A DNA stretch of 64,000 nt from Roseovarius mucosus (GCF_002080415.1 NZ_CP020474.1:2741501-2805500), one strand, 5' to 3'; positions 17,952 through 26,463 are shown, numbered from the stretch's first letter. Notes: generated by a model from the sequence alone, not told the origin. Numbers and translations are program-made.

Positions 17952-19280
17952 ATGAGAGACCGCCAACTCGCCCCCGGTATCGTCGCAGGCCGGCTTGATC
18001 CCGCCGCCTTGCAGGGCAATTTCACCGATTTGCATCCCCCCCTTGATGATCACGAGGCGCTGGTGGCGGCGGATCGCTGTTATTTCTGCCATGACGCGCC
18101 CTGCATCACCGCTTGCCCCACCTCGATCGACATCCCGCTCTTTATCCGGCAGATCGCCACCGGCACGCCCGAGGCGGCGGCCAAAACGATCCTGAGCCAG
18201 AATATCCTGGGCGGCATGTGCGCCCGCGTTTGCCCCACAGAGACCCTCTGTGAAGAGGCCTGCGTGCGGGAGGCGGCCGAGGGGCAGCCGGTGCTGATCG
18301 GGCGGTTGCAGCGCTATGCGACGGATACCGTGATGGACCAAGGCGTGCATCCCTTTACCCGTGCTGCGCCGACGGGACGGCGGGTGGCGGTGGTGGGGGC
18401 AGGGCCTGCGGGGCTGGCCTGCGCGCACCGGCTGGCGATGAAAGGCCATGATGTCACGCTCTACGATGGGCGCGACAAGCCCGGCGGTCTTAATGAATTT
18501 GGCATCGCCGCTTACAAGAGCACCGACAGTTTCGCCGCGCGCGAGGTTGACTGGCTGATGCAGATTGGTGGGATCACGCTGGCCACCGGGCAGCGTCTGG
18601 GGCGCGAGATGACGCTGGCGGAATTGCAGGAAGATCACGACGCGGTGTTCCTTGGGATTGGTCTGGGCGGGGTCAATGCGCTGGGGCTGAGCGGCGAGGA
18701 CCGCGAGGGCATGCGCGATGCGGTGGATTTCATTGCCGCTTTGCGGCAGGCCGAGGATCTGAGCGATTTGCCGGTGGGCCGCGATGTGGTGGTGATCGGG
18801 GGCGGCATGACGGCGGTGGATGCCGCTGTGCAGGCCAAACTTTTGGGCGCGCTCAATGTCACGCTGGTTTATCGGCGGGGGCGCGACCGGATGAACGCCA
18901 GCCGCTATGAACAGGATCTTGCGGCCTCCAAAGGTGTGCGGATCGTGACCAATGCCACGCCCATCGCGGTGCATGGCAATGGTGCGGTGCGCGAGGTTGA
19001 GTTTGAGTATTCCGACGACGATCTCAGGCCCACGGGCGAACGGTTCCGGCTTGCTGCTGATCAAGTGTTCAAGGCGATTGGTCAGACGCTTGAGGGGGCC
19101 GATTTGCCCGCGCTCGACGGGCGCAAGATCGCCGTTTCAGGCCCCGGGCGTACCTCCCTGCCCGGGGTCTGGGCGGGGGGCGATTGCGCGGCGGGGGGCG
19201 ATGACCTGACCGTGACGGCAGTGGCCCAAGGGCGCGACGCTGCCGAAGACATCCACGCAACCTTGATGCCGGAGGGCTGA
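17952..19280 (+). CDS. preT: NAD-dependent dihydropyrimidine dehydrogenase, subunit PreT
   Basis: A 442-residue flavoprotein subunit related to the glutamate synthase small subunit. With PreA it reduces uracil and thymine with NADH or the reverse. Two N-terminal Cys clusters for Fe-S centres (CYFCHDAPCITACPTSID near 50; GGMCARVCPTETLCEEAC near 95) are followed by the FAD motif VVGAGPAGLACAHRLA near 145 and an NAD motif VVIGGGMTAVDAA near 285. Its stop lies just before the preA start, so the subunits are co-translated. The first-codon choice fits the family N-terminus. A palindromic operator candidate lies directly upstream. Confidence 0.92.
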   Translation: MRDRQLAPGIVAGRLDPAALQGNFTDLHPPLDDHEALVAADRCYFCHDAPCITACPTSIDIPLFIRQIATGTPEAAAKTILSQNILGGMCARVCPTETLCEEACVREAAEGQPVLIGRLQRYATDTVMDQGVHPFTRAAPTGRRVAVVGAGPAGLACAHRLAMKGHDVTLYDGRDKPGGLNEFGIAAYKSTDSFAAREVDWLMQIGGITLATGQRLGREMTLAELQEDHDAVFLGIGLGGVNALGLSGEDREGMRDAVDFIAALRQAEDLSDLPVGRDVVVIGGGMTAVDAAVQAKLLGALNVTLVYRRGRDRMNASRYEQDLAASKGVRIVTNATPIAVHGNGAVREVEFEYSDDDLRPTGERFRLAADQVFKAIGQTLEGADLPALDGRKIAVSGPGRTSLPGVWAGGDCAAGGDDLTVTAVAQGRDAAEDIHATLMPEG

Positions 19281-19283
19281 GCC

Positions 19284-20588
19284 ATGGCGGATCTGACAAC
19301 CAACTTTATCGGTATCACATCGCCCAACCCGTTCTGGCTGGCCTCCGCGCCGCCGACGGACAAGGAATATAACGTCCGCCGCGCGTTCGAGGCGGGTTGG
19401 GGCGGTGTTGTCTGGAAGACATTGGGCGAGGCGGGGCCGCCCGTGGTGAACGTCAACGGGCCACGCTATGGGGCGATTTACGGCGCGGATCGGCGGCTTC
19501 TGGGGCTCAACAATATCGAGTTGATCACGGATCGCCCGCTGGAAGTGAACCTGGAAGAGATGCGCCGGGTCAAGCGCGACTGGCCCGACCGGGCGCTGAT
19601 TGCGAGCCTGATGGTGCCGGTCAATGAGGACGCCTGGCGCGAGATATTGCACCGGGTCGAGGATACGGGATGTGATGGTGTGGAGCTGAATTTTGGCTGT
19701 CCGCATGGCATGAGCGAGCGCGGCATGGGCAGCGCGGTGGGGCAGGTGCCCGAATATGTGGGGCAGGTGGCGCATTGGTGCAAGAAACACTCGAACCTGC
19801 CGGTGATCGTGAAGCTTACCCCCAATATCACCGATATCCGCAAACCCGCGCAGGCCGCCAAGGACGGCGGCGCGGATGCCGTAAGCCTGATCAACACGAT
19901 CAATTCGATCACGAGCGTCGATCTTGATCTCTTTGCGCCTGAGCCCACGATTGACGGGCGGGGCGCGCATGGCGGCTACTGCGGGCCTGCGGTGAAGCCC
20001 ATCGCGCTGAATATGGTGGCCGAGATTGCGCGCGATCCCGCCACGGCGGGCCTGCCGATCAGCGGTATTGGAGGCGTCACCACTTGGCGTGATGCGGCAG
20101 AATTCATGGCGCTGGGGGCGGGCAATGTGCAGGTCTGCACGGCGGCCATGACCTATGGGTTCAAGATCGTGCAGGAAATGATCTCGGGCCTGTCGCAATA
20201 TATGGATGACAAGGGCTTTACCTCTGTTGACCAATTGGTTGGGCGCGCCGTGCCCAATGTGGTCAACTGGAAGGATCTGAACCTCAATTACGTGACCAAG
20301 GCCAGGATCAATCAGGATGACTGCATCAAATGTGGGCGCTGCTATGCCGCCTGCGAAGATACTAGCCATCAGGCCATTGCGATGTCCGAGGATCGGGTCT
20401 TTACCGTCAAGGATGACGAGTGCGTCGCCTGCAACCTCTGCGTCAATGTCTGCCCGATTGAGGGATGCATCACGATGGAACGGATGGCGGCGGGCATGGT
20501 CGATCCGCGCACCGGCGAGGTGGTGCAGGACGAGTATGCCAACTGGACAACCCATCCCAATAATCCGGGGCGCTGCGCGGCGGAGTAA
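19284..20588 (+). CDS. preA: NAD-dependent dihydropyrimidine dehydrogenase, subunit PreA
   Basis: A 434-residue FMN and Fe-S subunit. The N-terminal DHOD-like TIM barrel begins FIGITSPNPFWLASAPPTDK, has the substrate-pocket ELNFGCPHGMSERGMG near 135 and GIGGVTTWRDAAEFMALGA near 265. The C-terminal ferredoxin domain has two [4Fe-4S] motifs, CIKCGRCYAACEDTSH and CVACNLCVNVCP. A GGAGGG ribosome-binding site precedes the ATG. Together with preT it forms the first step of reductive pyrimidine catabolism; dihydropyrimidinase and beta-ureidopropionase are not in this window. Confidence 0.94.
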   Translation: MADLTTNFIGITSPNPFWLASAPPTDKEYNVRRAFEAGWGGVVWKTLGEAGPPVVNVNGPRYGAIYGADRRLLGLNNIELITDRPLEVNLEEMRRVKRDWPDRALIASLMVPVNEDAWREILHRVEDTGCDGVELNFGCPHGMSERGMGSAVGQVPEYVGQVAHWCKKHSNLPVIVKLTPNITDIRKPAQAAKDGGADAVSLINTINSITSVDLDLFAPEPTIDGRGAHGGYCGPAVKPIALNMVAEIARDPATAGLPISGIGGVTTWRDAAEFMALGAGNVQVCTAAMTYGFKIVQEMISGLSQYMDDKGFTSVDQLVGRAVPNVVNWKDLNLNYVTKARINQDDCIKCGRCYAACEDTSHQAIAMSEDRVFTVKDDECVACNLCVNVCPIEGCITMERMAAGMVDPRTGEVVQDEYANWTTHPNNPGRCAAE

Positions 20589-20592
20589 AGGA

Positions 20593-21315
20593 TTAAAGTA
20601 ATCCACCGGTAAGCGGTGCCGCGCTATCGCGTGCCGCGTGCCGGGCGGCACGGCGATAAAGGTAGCGTGGCCAAGCCGCCGCAAGCGAGGTGTGCCCTGA
20701 GCCCTGCATGATCCGTGATACACCGGACGGATAGACTGCGCCTGCGCGCAGATGCGTGTGCCAATGGCTTTGAATGAGAAACTCGACCGGGCGGTCGAAG
20801 ATTTCGGTCAGGTGCAGAAGGTGGGCGGCGGCATCCTGTCCAACCATCTGCACCGGGCTGCGTGGGGCGTTGACCACCGGCAGGCAAAGCACGCAACCGC
20901 CGTTGGTGTCGATCACGCGCGCAGGCCCGCGCACAGCTTGGGGCTGGAAGGCGATATACCCTAGATCGTCGATATGGTCGCGCGCCAGATCGCGCGCTCT
21001 TGCAAAGATTTGGGGGTCAAGGGCGGCATCCTCGTCGAAGATCAGCCCATAATCGAGACCCTGTCGGACAATCTCGGCCCAGATTTGCCGATGGCTGAGA
21101 AAGCGGGCAATCTCGGGGGTGGTCAGCGTGAACGGATAGAGCGGGGCAAAGAGCCCCGCCCCGACCGTGGCCGAAAGCACCGTAGAGGAAAGCACAGAGG
21201 CCTCAACCTCGGGCCAGAGGTCGCCCTCTAGCCCGCAGGTGTTGAGCGTATCGCGCGCCCGCTCGCGTCGCGTGGCGTCGCGCGCGCCGTGCAGGGCAAA
21301 GGCGCGCCCCGCCAT
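20593..21315 (-). CDS. Glycosyltransferase family 25-like protein
   Basis: About 240 residues with the family 25 layout. There is an N-terminal region with LNTCGLEGDLWPEVEAS, the GxxGCxxSH-equivalent region PEIARFLSHRQIWAEIV, and the acidic metal motif GLIFDEDAAL near residue 110 (the ED-D of this family), then LGYIAFQPQ and GCVLCLPVVNA. Family 25 enzymes usually add galactose or a related sugar to lipooligosaccharide. The start at 21315 avoids a long overlap and places the gene just after the aldehyde dehydrogenase. It converges on preA with only a few bases between the stops. The assignment is by pattern; the acceptor is unknown. Confidence 0.72.
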   Translation of the reverse strand: MAGRAFALHGARDATRRERARDTLNTCGLEGDLWPEVEASVLSSTVLSATVGAGLFAPLYPFTLTTPEIARFLSHRQIWAEIVRQGLDYGLIFDEDAALDPQIFARARDLARDHIDDLGYIAFQPQAVRGPARVIDTNGGCVLCLPVVNAPRSPVQMVGQDAAAHLLHLTEIFDRPVEFLIQSHWHTHLRAGAVYPSGVSRIMQGSGHTSLAAAWPRYLYRRAARHAARDSAAPLTGGLL

Positions 21316-21319
21316 AGGC

Positions 21320-22762
21320 TCAGGCGCCGGGGGTCCAGCCCGAGACGGATTTGACCTCGAGGAAATCCTCGATGCCCCATTTGCCGCCTTCGCGCCCATG
21401 GCCCGATTGTTTCATCCCGCCAAAGGGCGAGCCTGCACCGCGCGACTGGCCGTTCATTTCCACCATGCCCGAGCGCAGGGCGCGCGCCAGCCGGTTGGCC
21501 CGCGCCGGATCACCGGTCTGCACATAGTTGGTGAGGCCATAGGGCGTGTCATTGGCGATACGGATGCCGTCCTCTTCAGTATCAAAAGGGATGATCGACA
21601 GGACCGGGCCAAAGATTTCCTCGCGCGCGATGGTCATCTCGTTGGTGACATCGGCAAAGACCGTGGGTTTCACGTAAAAGCCCCGGTTGAGCCCGTCGGG
21701 CCGCCCGGTGCCGCCCGCAACCAGCCGCGCGCCTTCGTCGATACCCTGCTGGATGAGGTCTTGGATCTTGTTGAACTGCACCTCGTTGACCACGGGGCCG
21801 ATGTGGCGACCGGCCTCGTTGGCGGGGCCCACGGGGATGGCATTCGCGGTTTCGGCGGCAATCTCGACCGCTTGGTCGTAAATCTCGCGCTGCACCAGCA
21901 TCCGGGTGGGCGCGTTGCAGGATTGGCCGGTGTTGTTCATGCAGCGGATCACGCCGCGCTTGACCGCCTTGTCATCGGCATCGGCAAAGATCAGGTTGGC
22001 GCCTTTGCCGCCCAGCTCAAGGCTTACGCGCTTGAGCGTGTCGGCGGCGGATTTGGAGATGATGCGCCCGGCGCGCGACGAGCCGGTAAAGCTGATCATG
22101 TCCACATCGGGATGCGCGGTCAGTTGGCTGCCCACGCCCACACCATCGCCGTTGACGAGGTTGAAGACGCCTTTGGGCAGGCCTGCGGCATCAACGATTT
22201 CGGCAAAGATCACGGCGTTGAGCGGCGATTCCTCAGAGGGTTTCAGGATCATGGTGCAACCCGCGACCAGACCCGCGATCACCTTGAGGGTGACCTGATT
22301 CATCGGCCAGTTCCACGGCGTGATCATGCCGACAACGCCCACCGCCTCGTGGATGATCCGGTCATTGGGGGCGTGATCGCCAAGCGGTTCGTCAAAGGCA
22401 AAGTCGCGCGCGGCCGCGATGAAATTGGCGATATGCCAGCTTCCGGCACCGACCTGTTGTTCGCGGGCCATGTCGATGGGCGCGCCCATCTCGAGGCTGA
22501 TGGCCTGTGCCATATCCTCGGCGCGGGCCTTGTAGGCCTCTAGAATTTTCTCTGCAAAAGCAATGCGTTCTGCCGCTGGCGTAGCCATCCACGCCGGGAA
22601 GGCCGCTTTGGCTGCGGCGACGGCGGCGTCGGTATCGGCCTGACCGCCCAAAGAGATCACCGCGCAGGGCTCTTCGGTCGAGGGATTGATGACCTTGTGA
22701 TCTTTTGCCGCGAGGGGGTTGACCCACGCGCCATTGATGTAGAACTGACGTTTCTCGATCAT
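21320..22762 (-). CDS. NAD(P)-dependent aldehyde dehydrogenase family protein
   Basis: A 480-residue cytoplasmic ALDH that oxidises an aldehyde to its acid. It has PWNWPMN (oxyanion Asn) near 150, FTGSSRAGR as the cofactor motif, VSLELGGKGANL with the general-base Glu near 250, and NNTGQSCNAPTRML with the nucleophile Cys near 285. The full-length family size and all catalytic residues suggest an active enzyme. It is divergent from a peroxiredoxin gene, and a GT25 gene follows on the same strand. The substrate cannot be assigned; the sequence is closest in style to broad-specificity DhaS/betaine-aldehyde-type enzymes. Confidence 0.93.
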   Translation of the reverse strand: MIEKRQFYINGAWVNPLAAKDHKVINPSTEEPCAVISLGGQADTDAAVAAAKAAFPAWMATPAAERIAFAEKILEAYKARAEDMAQAISLEMGAPIDMAREQQVGAGSWHIANFIAAARDFAFDEPLGDHAPNDRIIHEAVGVVGMITPWNWPMNQVTLKVIAGLVAGCTMILKPSEESPLNAVIFAEIVDAAGLPKGVFNLVNGDGVGVGSQLTAHPDVDMISFTGSSRAGRIISKSAADTLKRVSLELGGKGANLIFADADDKAVKRGVIRCMNNTGQSCNAPTRMLVQREIYDQAVEIAAETANAIPVGPANEAGRHIGPVVNEVQFNKIQDLIQQGIDEGARLVAGGTGRPDGLNRGFYVKPTVFADVTNEMTIAREEIFGPVLSIIPFDTEEDGIRIANDTPYGLTNYVQTGDPARANRLARALRSGMVEMNGQSRGAGSPFGGMKQSGHGREGGKWGIEDFLEVKSVSGWTPGA

Positions 22763-22843
22763 GGTATTGACCTCCAGTGATTTGGCGGCACTCTGTCAGG
22801 GGTAATGCCGGGCTGCAAGGTTTGAAATAGGGCGCTTTGGGGC

Positions 22844-22857
22844 AATTTGATCAAATT
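22844..22857. promoter_or_regulatory. 14-bp perfect palindrome between aldehyde dehydrogenase and peroxiredoxin
   Basis: AATTTGATCAAATT is a perfect palindrome about 37 bp before the peroxiredoxin start, within the 132-bp divergent gap. It could be an operator shared by the two genes or part of an AT-rich promoter element. No regulator is identified. Confidence 0.35.
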
Positions 22858-22894
22858 TCTGCACCCCAAGGCGGAAATCAGGAAAGGATAGGCT

Positions 22895-23548
22895 ATGGGC
22901 CTTCGAATCAATGATGTGATCCCCAATCTGACGGTGGAAACCGATCTGGGTACGATTTCACTGCATGAGTGGATTGGCGACAGCTGGGCGATTCTGTTTT
23001 CTCACCCCAAGGATTTTACCCCCGTTTGCACCACCGAGTTTGGCGCTGTGGCGCGCTTGGCCGAGGAATGGGAGAAGCGCGGCTGCAAGGTGATCGGCGT
23101 CTCGGTCGATGGGGTTGAGGACCATCGCAAGTGGAAGGGCGATATTGAAAAGGTTGCTGGCAGTGCGGCGGGATTCCCGATTATCGCCGATGCGGGGCTT
23201 GTGGTGTCCAAGGCCTTCGACATGCTGCCCGCCGAGGCCTATTTGCCCGACGGGCGCACGCCCAACGACAGCGCCACGGTGCGCTCGGTCTTTATCATCG
23301 GGCCGGACAAGCAGTTGAAACTGAGCATGACCTATCCGATGACCGTGGGGCGCAATTTCGCAGAAGTTCTGCGCGCGCTTGATGCGCTGCAAACCACATC
23401 GCGCAATGGCGTGGCGACACCGGCGGATTGGACAGTGGGGCAGGACGTGATCATCCCGGCCAGCCTGAGCGATGCCGATGCCGAAGCAAAGTTTGGCAGC
23501 TTTGAGAAGGTGTTGCCGTATCTGCGCAAGACCAGCTTGAAGGGGTAG
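22895..23548 (+). CDS. 1-Cys peroxiredoxin (Prx6-type)
   Basis: A 217-residue cytosolic peroxidase that reduces H2O2 and organic hydroperoxides. The peroxidatic Cys45 lies in HPKDFTPVCTTEFG. The only other cysteine seen is Cys67 in KRGCKV, and no C-terminal resolving cysteine follows, which fits the 1-Cys class. The C-terminal region (VPTPADW-like ATPADWTVGQDVIIPASL) is typical of Prx6 proteins. A GGAAAGGAT stretch lies upstream of the ATG. It is divergent from the aldehyde dehydrogenase; both could be part of a detoxification response. Confidence 0.93.
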   Translation: MGLRINDVIPNLTVETDLGTISLHEWIGDSWAILFSHPKDFTPVCTTEFGAVARLAEEWEKRGCKVIGVSVDGVEDHRKWKGDIEKVAGSAAGFPIIADAGLVVSKAFDMLPAEAYLPDGRTPNDSATVRSVFIIGPDKQLKLSMTYPMTVGRNFAEVLRALDALQTTSRNGVATPADWTVGQDVIIPASLSDADAEAKFGSFEKVLPYLRKTSLKG

Positions 23549-23584
23549 GTTGGCTCTGAGGAAGGCTTTGACACCGCGCGAGGA

Positions 23585-23724
23585 GCCGCGCGGTTGCTGG
23601 GCCGGGGACTAGCGAAGCAACAGCCTTGGCTGCCACTTTATGCCAGCCAAGGCTATGCGACCCGTCAGTGATACGCTTGCTCTCCAAATCGCTAGGCCGC
23701 GGGACGGCCCAGCGATCGCGCGGC
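23585..23724. repeat. 140-bp long imperfect inverted repeat (structured RNA or palindromic mobile element)
   Basis: The 20 bases at 23585-23604 pair along their whole length with 23705-23724; 18 are Watson-Crick and two are G-U wobbles if read as plus-strand RNA. Inside, 23609-23615 pairs with 23689-23695, 23616-23620 with 23677-23681, and 23622-23632 forms a perfect 11-bp hairpin with 23644-23654. No T-tract follows, so it is not a simple terminator. It fills the convergent gap between the peroxiredoxin and Hen1-like genes. A dispersed palindromic (MITE/REP-like) element is the main alternative to a noncoding RNA. Confidence 0.6.
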
Positions 23725-23787
23725 GGCGCGTACCGCGCCTTGATCCCGCGCGTGGGTGATTGGGGCTGCCGTTTGCTTGCATCGCCC

Positions 23788-24420
23788 TTACCCCAGTGGC
23801 GCAAACACCGCCATCTGGCTTGCTCCGCCCAAGGCGGGGTGGGCCTCTCCTATGGCGTGGCAGGTGACCGTGTAGCCGTGGCGTGCCGCCACGCCTTCGG
23901 CCCAGCCTGCGAACCGCGCGCGATCCCATTCGAAATGATGCCCCGGATGGCGAAAGCGGTGGCTGGGCACGCCCAGCACCGGGTTGAATTCGGCGTTGGG
24001 CGTGGTCACGATCACATGGCCGGGGCGCATATCGGCAAAGAGCGCGCGTTCCAGCCGATTGAGATCACCAAGCGGCAGATGTTCGATGGTTTCCACAAGA
24101 CAAGCGCAGTCATAGCCGCGCAAATTGGGGTGGGCCACGGTCATGGATGCCTGCGCCAGTTGCACCTTGGCGCGTGTCTCGGGGGGCAGGTCCGCCAGAC
24201 GCGCCTGTGCTGCGCGCAGCGAGGGTAGATCAATGTCGATGCCGGTCAGGCGGGTGAGGCCGGGCAAAAGCGCCAGACGTAGCAAAAGATCGCCCGCGCC
24301 GCAGCCCAGATCAAGGAGCGTGCGCGCGCCGGTCTTGGTCACGGCGGTCTCTACTGCCTGAAGGCGGGCATCATGCAAAGCGGTGGTCACAACGGGCCTC
24401 TGTGGGTTGGCACGGGTCAT
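23788..24420 (-). CDS. Hen1-like SAM-dependent methyltransferase domain protein
   Basis: About 210 residues equal to the methyltransferase domain of Hen1, the enzyme that 2'-O-methylates RNA 3' ends. SAM motif I is LLDLGCGAGDLLLRL near 36-50 and GIDID follows. The Hen1 metal-binding set is visible: Glu110 and Glu113-His114 in VETIEHL, VTTPNAEFN at 138-146, and RHPGHHFEWDR at 157-167 with His161 as the expected fourth ligand. The N-terminal half of bacterial two-domain Hen1 and the partner Pnkp are absent. The start is uncertain: ATG codons at 24435 and 24480 would add 5 or 20 residues. Small-molecule O-methyltransferase activity is the alternative. Confidence 0.75.
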   Translation of the reverse strand: MTRANPQRPVVTTALHDARLQAVETAVTKTGARTLLDLGCGAGDLLLRLALLPGLTRLTGIDIDLPSLRAAQARLADLPPETRAKVQLAQASMTVAHPNLRGYDCACLVETIEHLPLGDLNRLERALFADMRPGHVIVTTPNAEFNPVLGVPSHRFRHPGHHFEWDRARFAGWAEGVAARHGYTVTCHAIGEAHPALGGASQMAVFAPLG

Positions 24421-24534
24421 GGGCCGCTGTGCCATGCGCGCGGCGCAAAGGCCAGAGCCGTGCCGCCCCCCAAGCCCCATGGACAGGCCGAACCTATTTG
24501 CCTAAGCCTTGCTGTCAGACAGAGCGAGGATGCC

Positions 24535-25569
24535 ATGGCGCGGCGCAAACCCTTTGACATCGGCGGTGTAACGGTCGCAGCGGGCACGCGGGCGCGGGTG
24601 GATATCCCTGTAAGCACGCTGTCCAATCACACGCCGGTCAATCTTTCGGTCGAGGTGATCCATGGGCGGCGGGCGGGGCCGGTGCTGTTTGTCTCGGCGG
24701 CGATCCACGGCGATGAGGTGATCGGGGTCGAAATCATGCGCCGCCTGCTCAAGGCGGCACCGCTGGCCTCGATGGCAGGAACGCTGATGGCGGTGCCGAT
24801 TGTCAACACCTTCGGCTTTCTCAATCACAAGCGCTATCTGCCCGACCGGCGCGATCTGAACCGGGTGTTTCCGGGGGTAAGCGAAGGCTCGATGGCGTCG
24901 CAACTGGCGTATATTTTCATGGATCAGGTGGTGCGGCGTGCGGATGTGGGCATTGACCTGCATTCGGCGGCCATTCACCGCACCAACCTGCCGCAAATCC
25001 GGCTGACGCCGGGCAACACGCGGCTGGAAGAGCTGGGTCGTGCCTTTGGCGCGCCGGTGATGATGGAGTCAAAGCTGCGCGACGGATCGTTGCGGATGGC
25101 CGCGGAACAGGCAGGGGTGGACGTGCTGCTCTACGAGGGGGGCGAGGGGCTCCGGTTTGACGAATTCGCGGCGCGGGCGGGGGTGAGCGGTATCCTGCGG
25201 GTGATGCAGCATCTGGGCATGATCGGTGCCAAGGGTGTGCCGCGTGCGCGCGGTGTGCCGATCCGGGCGGCGCGCTCGCGTTGGTATCGTGCGCCGCGCG
25301 GCGGGCTGTTTCGCGGCTATCTGGCGGTGGGTGATGCGGTGCAGCCGGGCACGGTGCTGGGCGCGGTGGCCAATGCCTTTGGCGATGTCGAGACCGAGGT
25401 GGTGGCGGATGTGACCGGCATCATCATCGGGCGTACCAACCTGCCAGTGGTTTATGAGGGTGATGCGCTGTGCCATGTGGCGGAAACGCCGCGTGCCGAA
25501 GCGGCGGCGGGGGGCATCAGCGCCCATCTCGAGGCGGCGGCGCTCTTTGACGAGGATGAGATCATCTGA
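24535..25569 (+). CDS. Succinylglutamate desuccinylase/aspartoacylase-like zinc hydrolase
   Basis: A 344-residue M14-fold amidohydrolase. Zinc ligands are in SAAIHGDEVIG (His, Glu) near residue 60 and DLHSAAIHR (His) near 145. The C-terminal beta domain (RAPRGGLFRGYLAVGDAVQPG) is typical of AstE-like N-deacylases. The ATG follows AGCGAGGA. These enzymes remove acyl groups from amino acids or ectoine derivatives; the true substrate here is unknown. It is divergent from the Hen1-like gene and followed by a hairpin without a T-tract. Confidence 0.86.
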   Translation: MARRKPFDIGGVTVAAGTRARVDIPVSTLSNHTPVNLSVEVIHGRRAGPVLFVSAAIHGDEVIGVEIMRRLLKAAPLASMAGTLMAVPIVNTFGFLNHKRYLPDRRDLNRVFPGVSEGSMASQLAYIFMDQVVRRADVGIDLHSAAIHRTNLPQIRLTPGNTRLEELGRAFGAPVMMESKLRDGSLRMAAEQAGVDVLLYEGGEGLRFDEFAARAGVSGILRVMQHLGMIGAKGVPRARGVPIRAARSRWYRAPRGGLFRGYLAVGDAVQPGTVLGAVANAFGDVETEVVADVTGIIIGRTNLPVVYEGDALCHVAETPRAEAAAGGISAHLEAAALFDEDEII

Positions 25570-25573
25570 GCGG

Positions 25574-25626
25574 CACCGCCGCGTTGCTGGGCGGCGGTGG
25601 AATTGAGTATTTGCACCAAGAAGAAG
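25574..25626. repeat. GC hairpin followed by a GAGTATTT...CCAAGAAGAAG tail
   Basis: Perfect 9-bp stem CACCGCCGC / GCGGCGGTG with an 8-base loop at 25574-25599, then GAGTATTT and CCAAGAAGAAG at 25605-25626. It lies between the convergent aspartoacylase-like and LOG-family genes and may end transcription. The tail resembles an intergenic sequence I recall from other Rhodobacteraceae, but I cannot confirm that here. Confidence 0.45.
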
Positions 25627-25647
25627 CGGAAAGGCGTTTTGGGCCGC

Positions 25648-26463
25648 TCAGCCTTGGGGCCAGTCGTTGATGATCTGCATCGCCTCATCCGCCGTTTCAA
25701 CGAATTGGAAGAGATCGAGATCCTCGGCGCTGATTGTGCCCGCCTCGGACAGCGCCTCCCAGTTGATGATGGATTGCCAGAAGGTGGCCCCAAAGAGCAG
25801 GAACGGCACGCGCTTCATCCGGTCGGTCTGAATAAGGGTCAGCGCCTCGAACATCTCGTCGAGCGTGCCAAAGCCGCCGGGAAAGACGCAGATGGCACGG
25901 GCGCGCATCAGGAAATGCATCTTGCGGATGGCGAAGTAGTGAAAGTTGAAGCACAGGCCGGGGGTGACATATTCGTTCGGGGCCTGTTCATGTGGCAAGA
26001 CGATATTAAGGCCGATTGAGGCCCCGCCCGCATCCGCAGCACCACGATTGCCCGCCTCCATCACGCCCGGACCGCCGCCCGTGGCAATCACATAGTCGCG
26101 CCCATCGCTGGCCATGGATTTTTCGGTCATCAGCCGCGCGAATTTGCGCGCCTCGTCGTAATAGCGCGAGAGATCGGCGAGCGTTTTGGTGCGGGCCGTG
26201 TCCTTTTGCGACGGTTCGGGAATGCGCGCGCCGCCAAAGAGCACGACGGTGCTCTGGATGCCGCGCTCGTTCAGGATCATCTCGGGCTTCAAGAGTTCGA
26301 GTTGCAGGCGCACGGGACGCAATTCGTCGCGGCACATGAAATCGGGATCGGCAAAGGCCAGACGATAGGCAGGCGCACGGGTCTGGGGCGTGTCCGGCAC
26401 CTGTTCAGCGGTGGAACGGTCGGAGCCGGCATCGCGGAATTGGCTGAGGCGGTCGTCTTTCAT
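25648..26463 (-). CDS. LOG family protein (TIGR00730-type Rossmann fold)
   Basis: A 271-residue protein with the LOG signature PGGFGTLDEMFEALT near 195 and the nucleotide-binding pattern VIATGGGPGVMEAGNRGA near 125. LOG proteins include the cytokinin-activating phosphoribohydrolases and the nucleotide 5'-monophosphate nucleosidases such as PpnN. The N-terminal 60-residue extension makes it longer than plant LOG (about 215) and closer to bacterial long forms. Activity on AMP-like nucleotides is likely; cytokinin production cannot be inferred. It is on its own, divergent from a serine/threonine dehydratase. Confidence 0.88.
   Translation of the reverse strand: MKDDRLSQFRDAGSDRSTAEQVPDTPQTRAPAYRLAFADPDFMCRDELRPVRLQLELLKPEMILNERGIQSTVVLFGGARIPEPSQKDTARTKTLADLSRYYDEARKFARLMTEKSMASDGRDYVIATGGGPGVMEAGNRGAADAGGASIGLNIVLPHEQAPNEYVTPGLCFNFHYFAIRKMHFLMRARAICVFPGGFGTLDEMFEALTLIQTDRMKRVPFLLFGATFWQSIINWEALSEAGTISAEDLDLFQFVETADEAMQIINDWPQG

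Noticed and set aside
19137..20723. A 528-codon minus-strand frame opposite preA
   Set aside because: preA carries intact FMN and Fe-S motifs; the antisense product has no domain and crosses the preT-preA junction.
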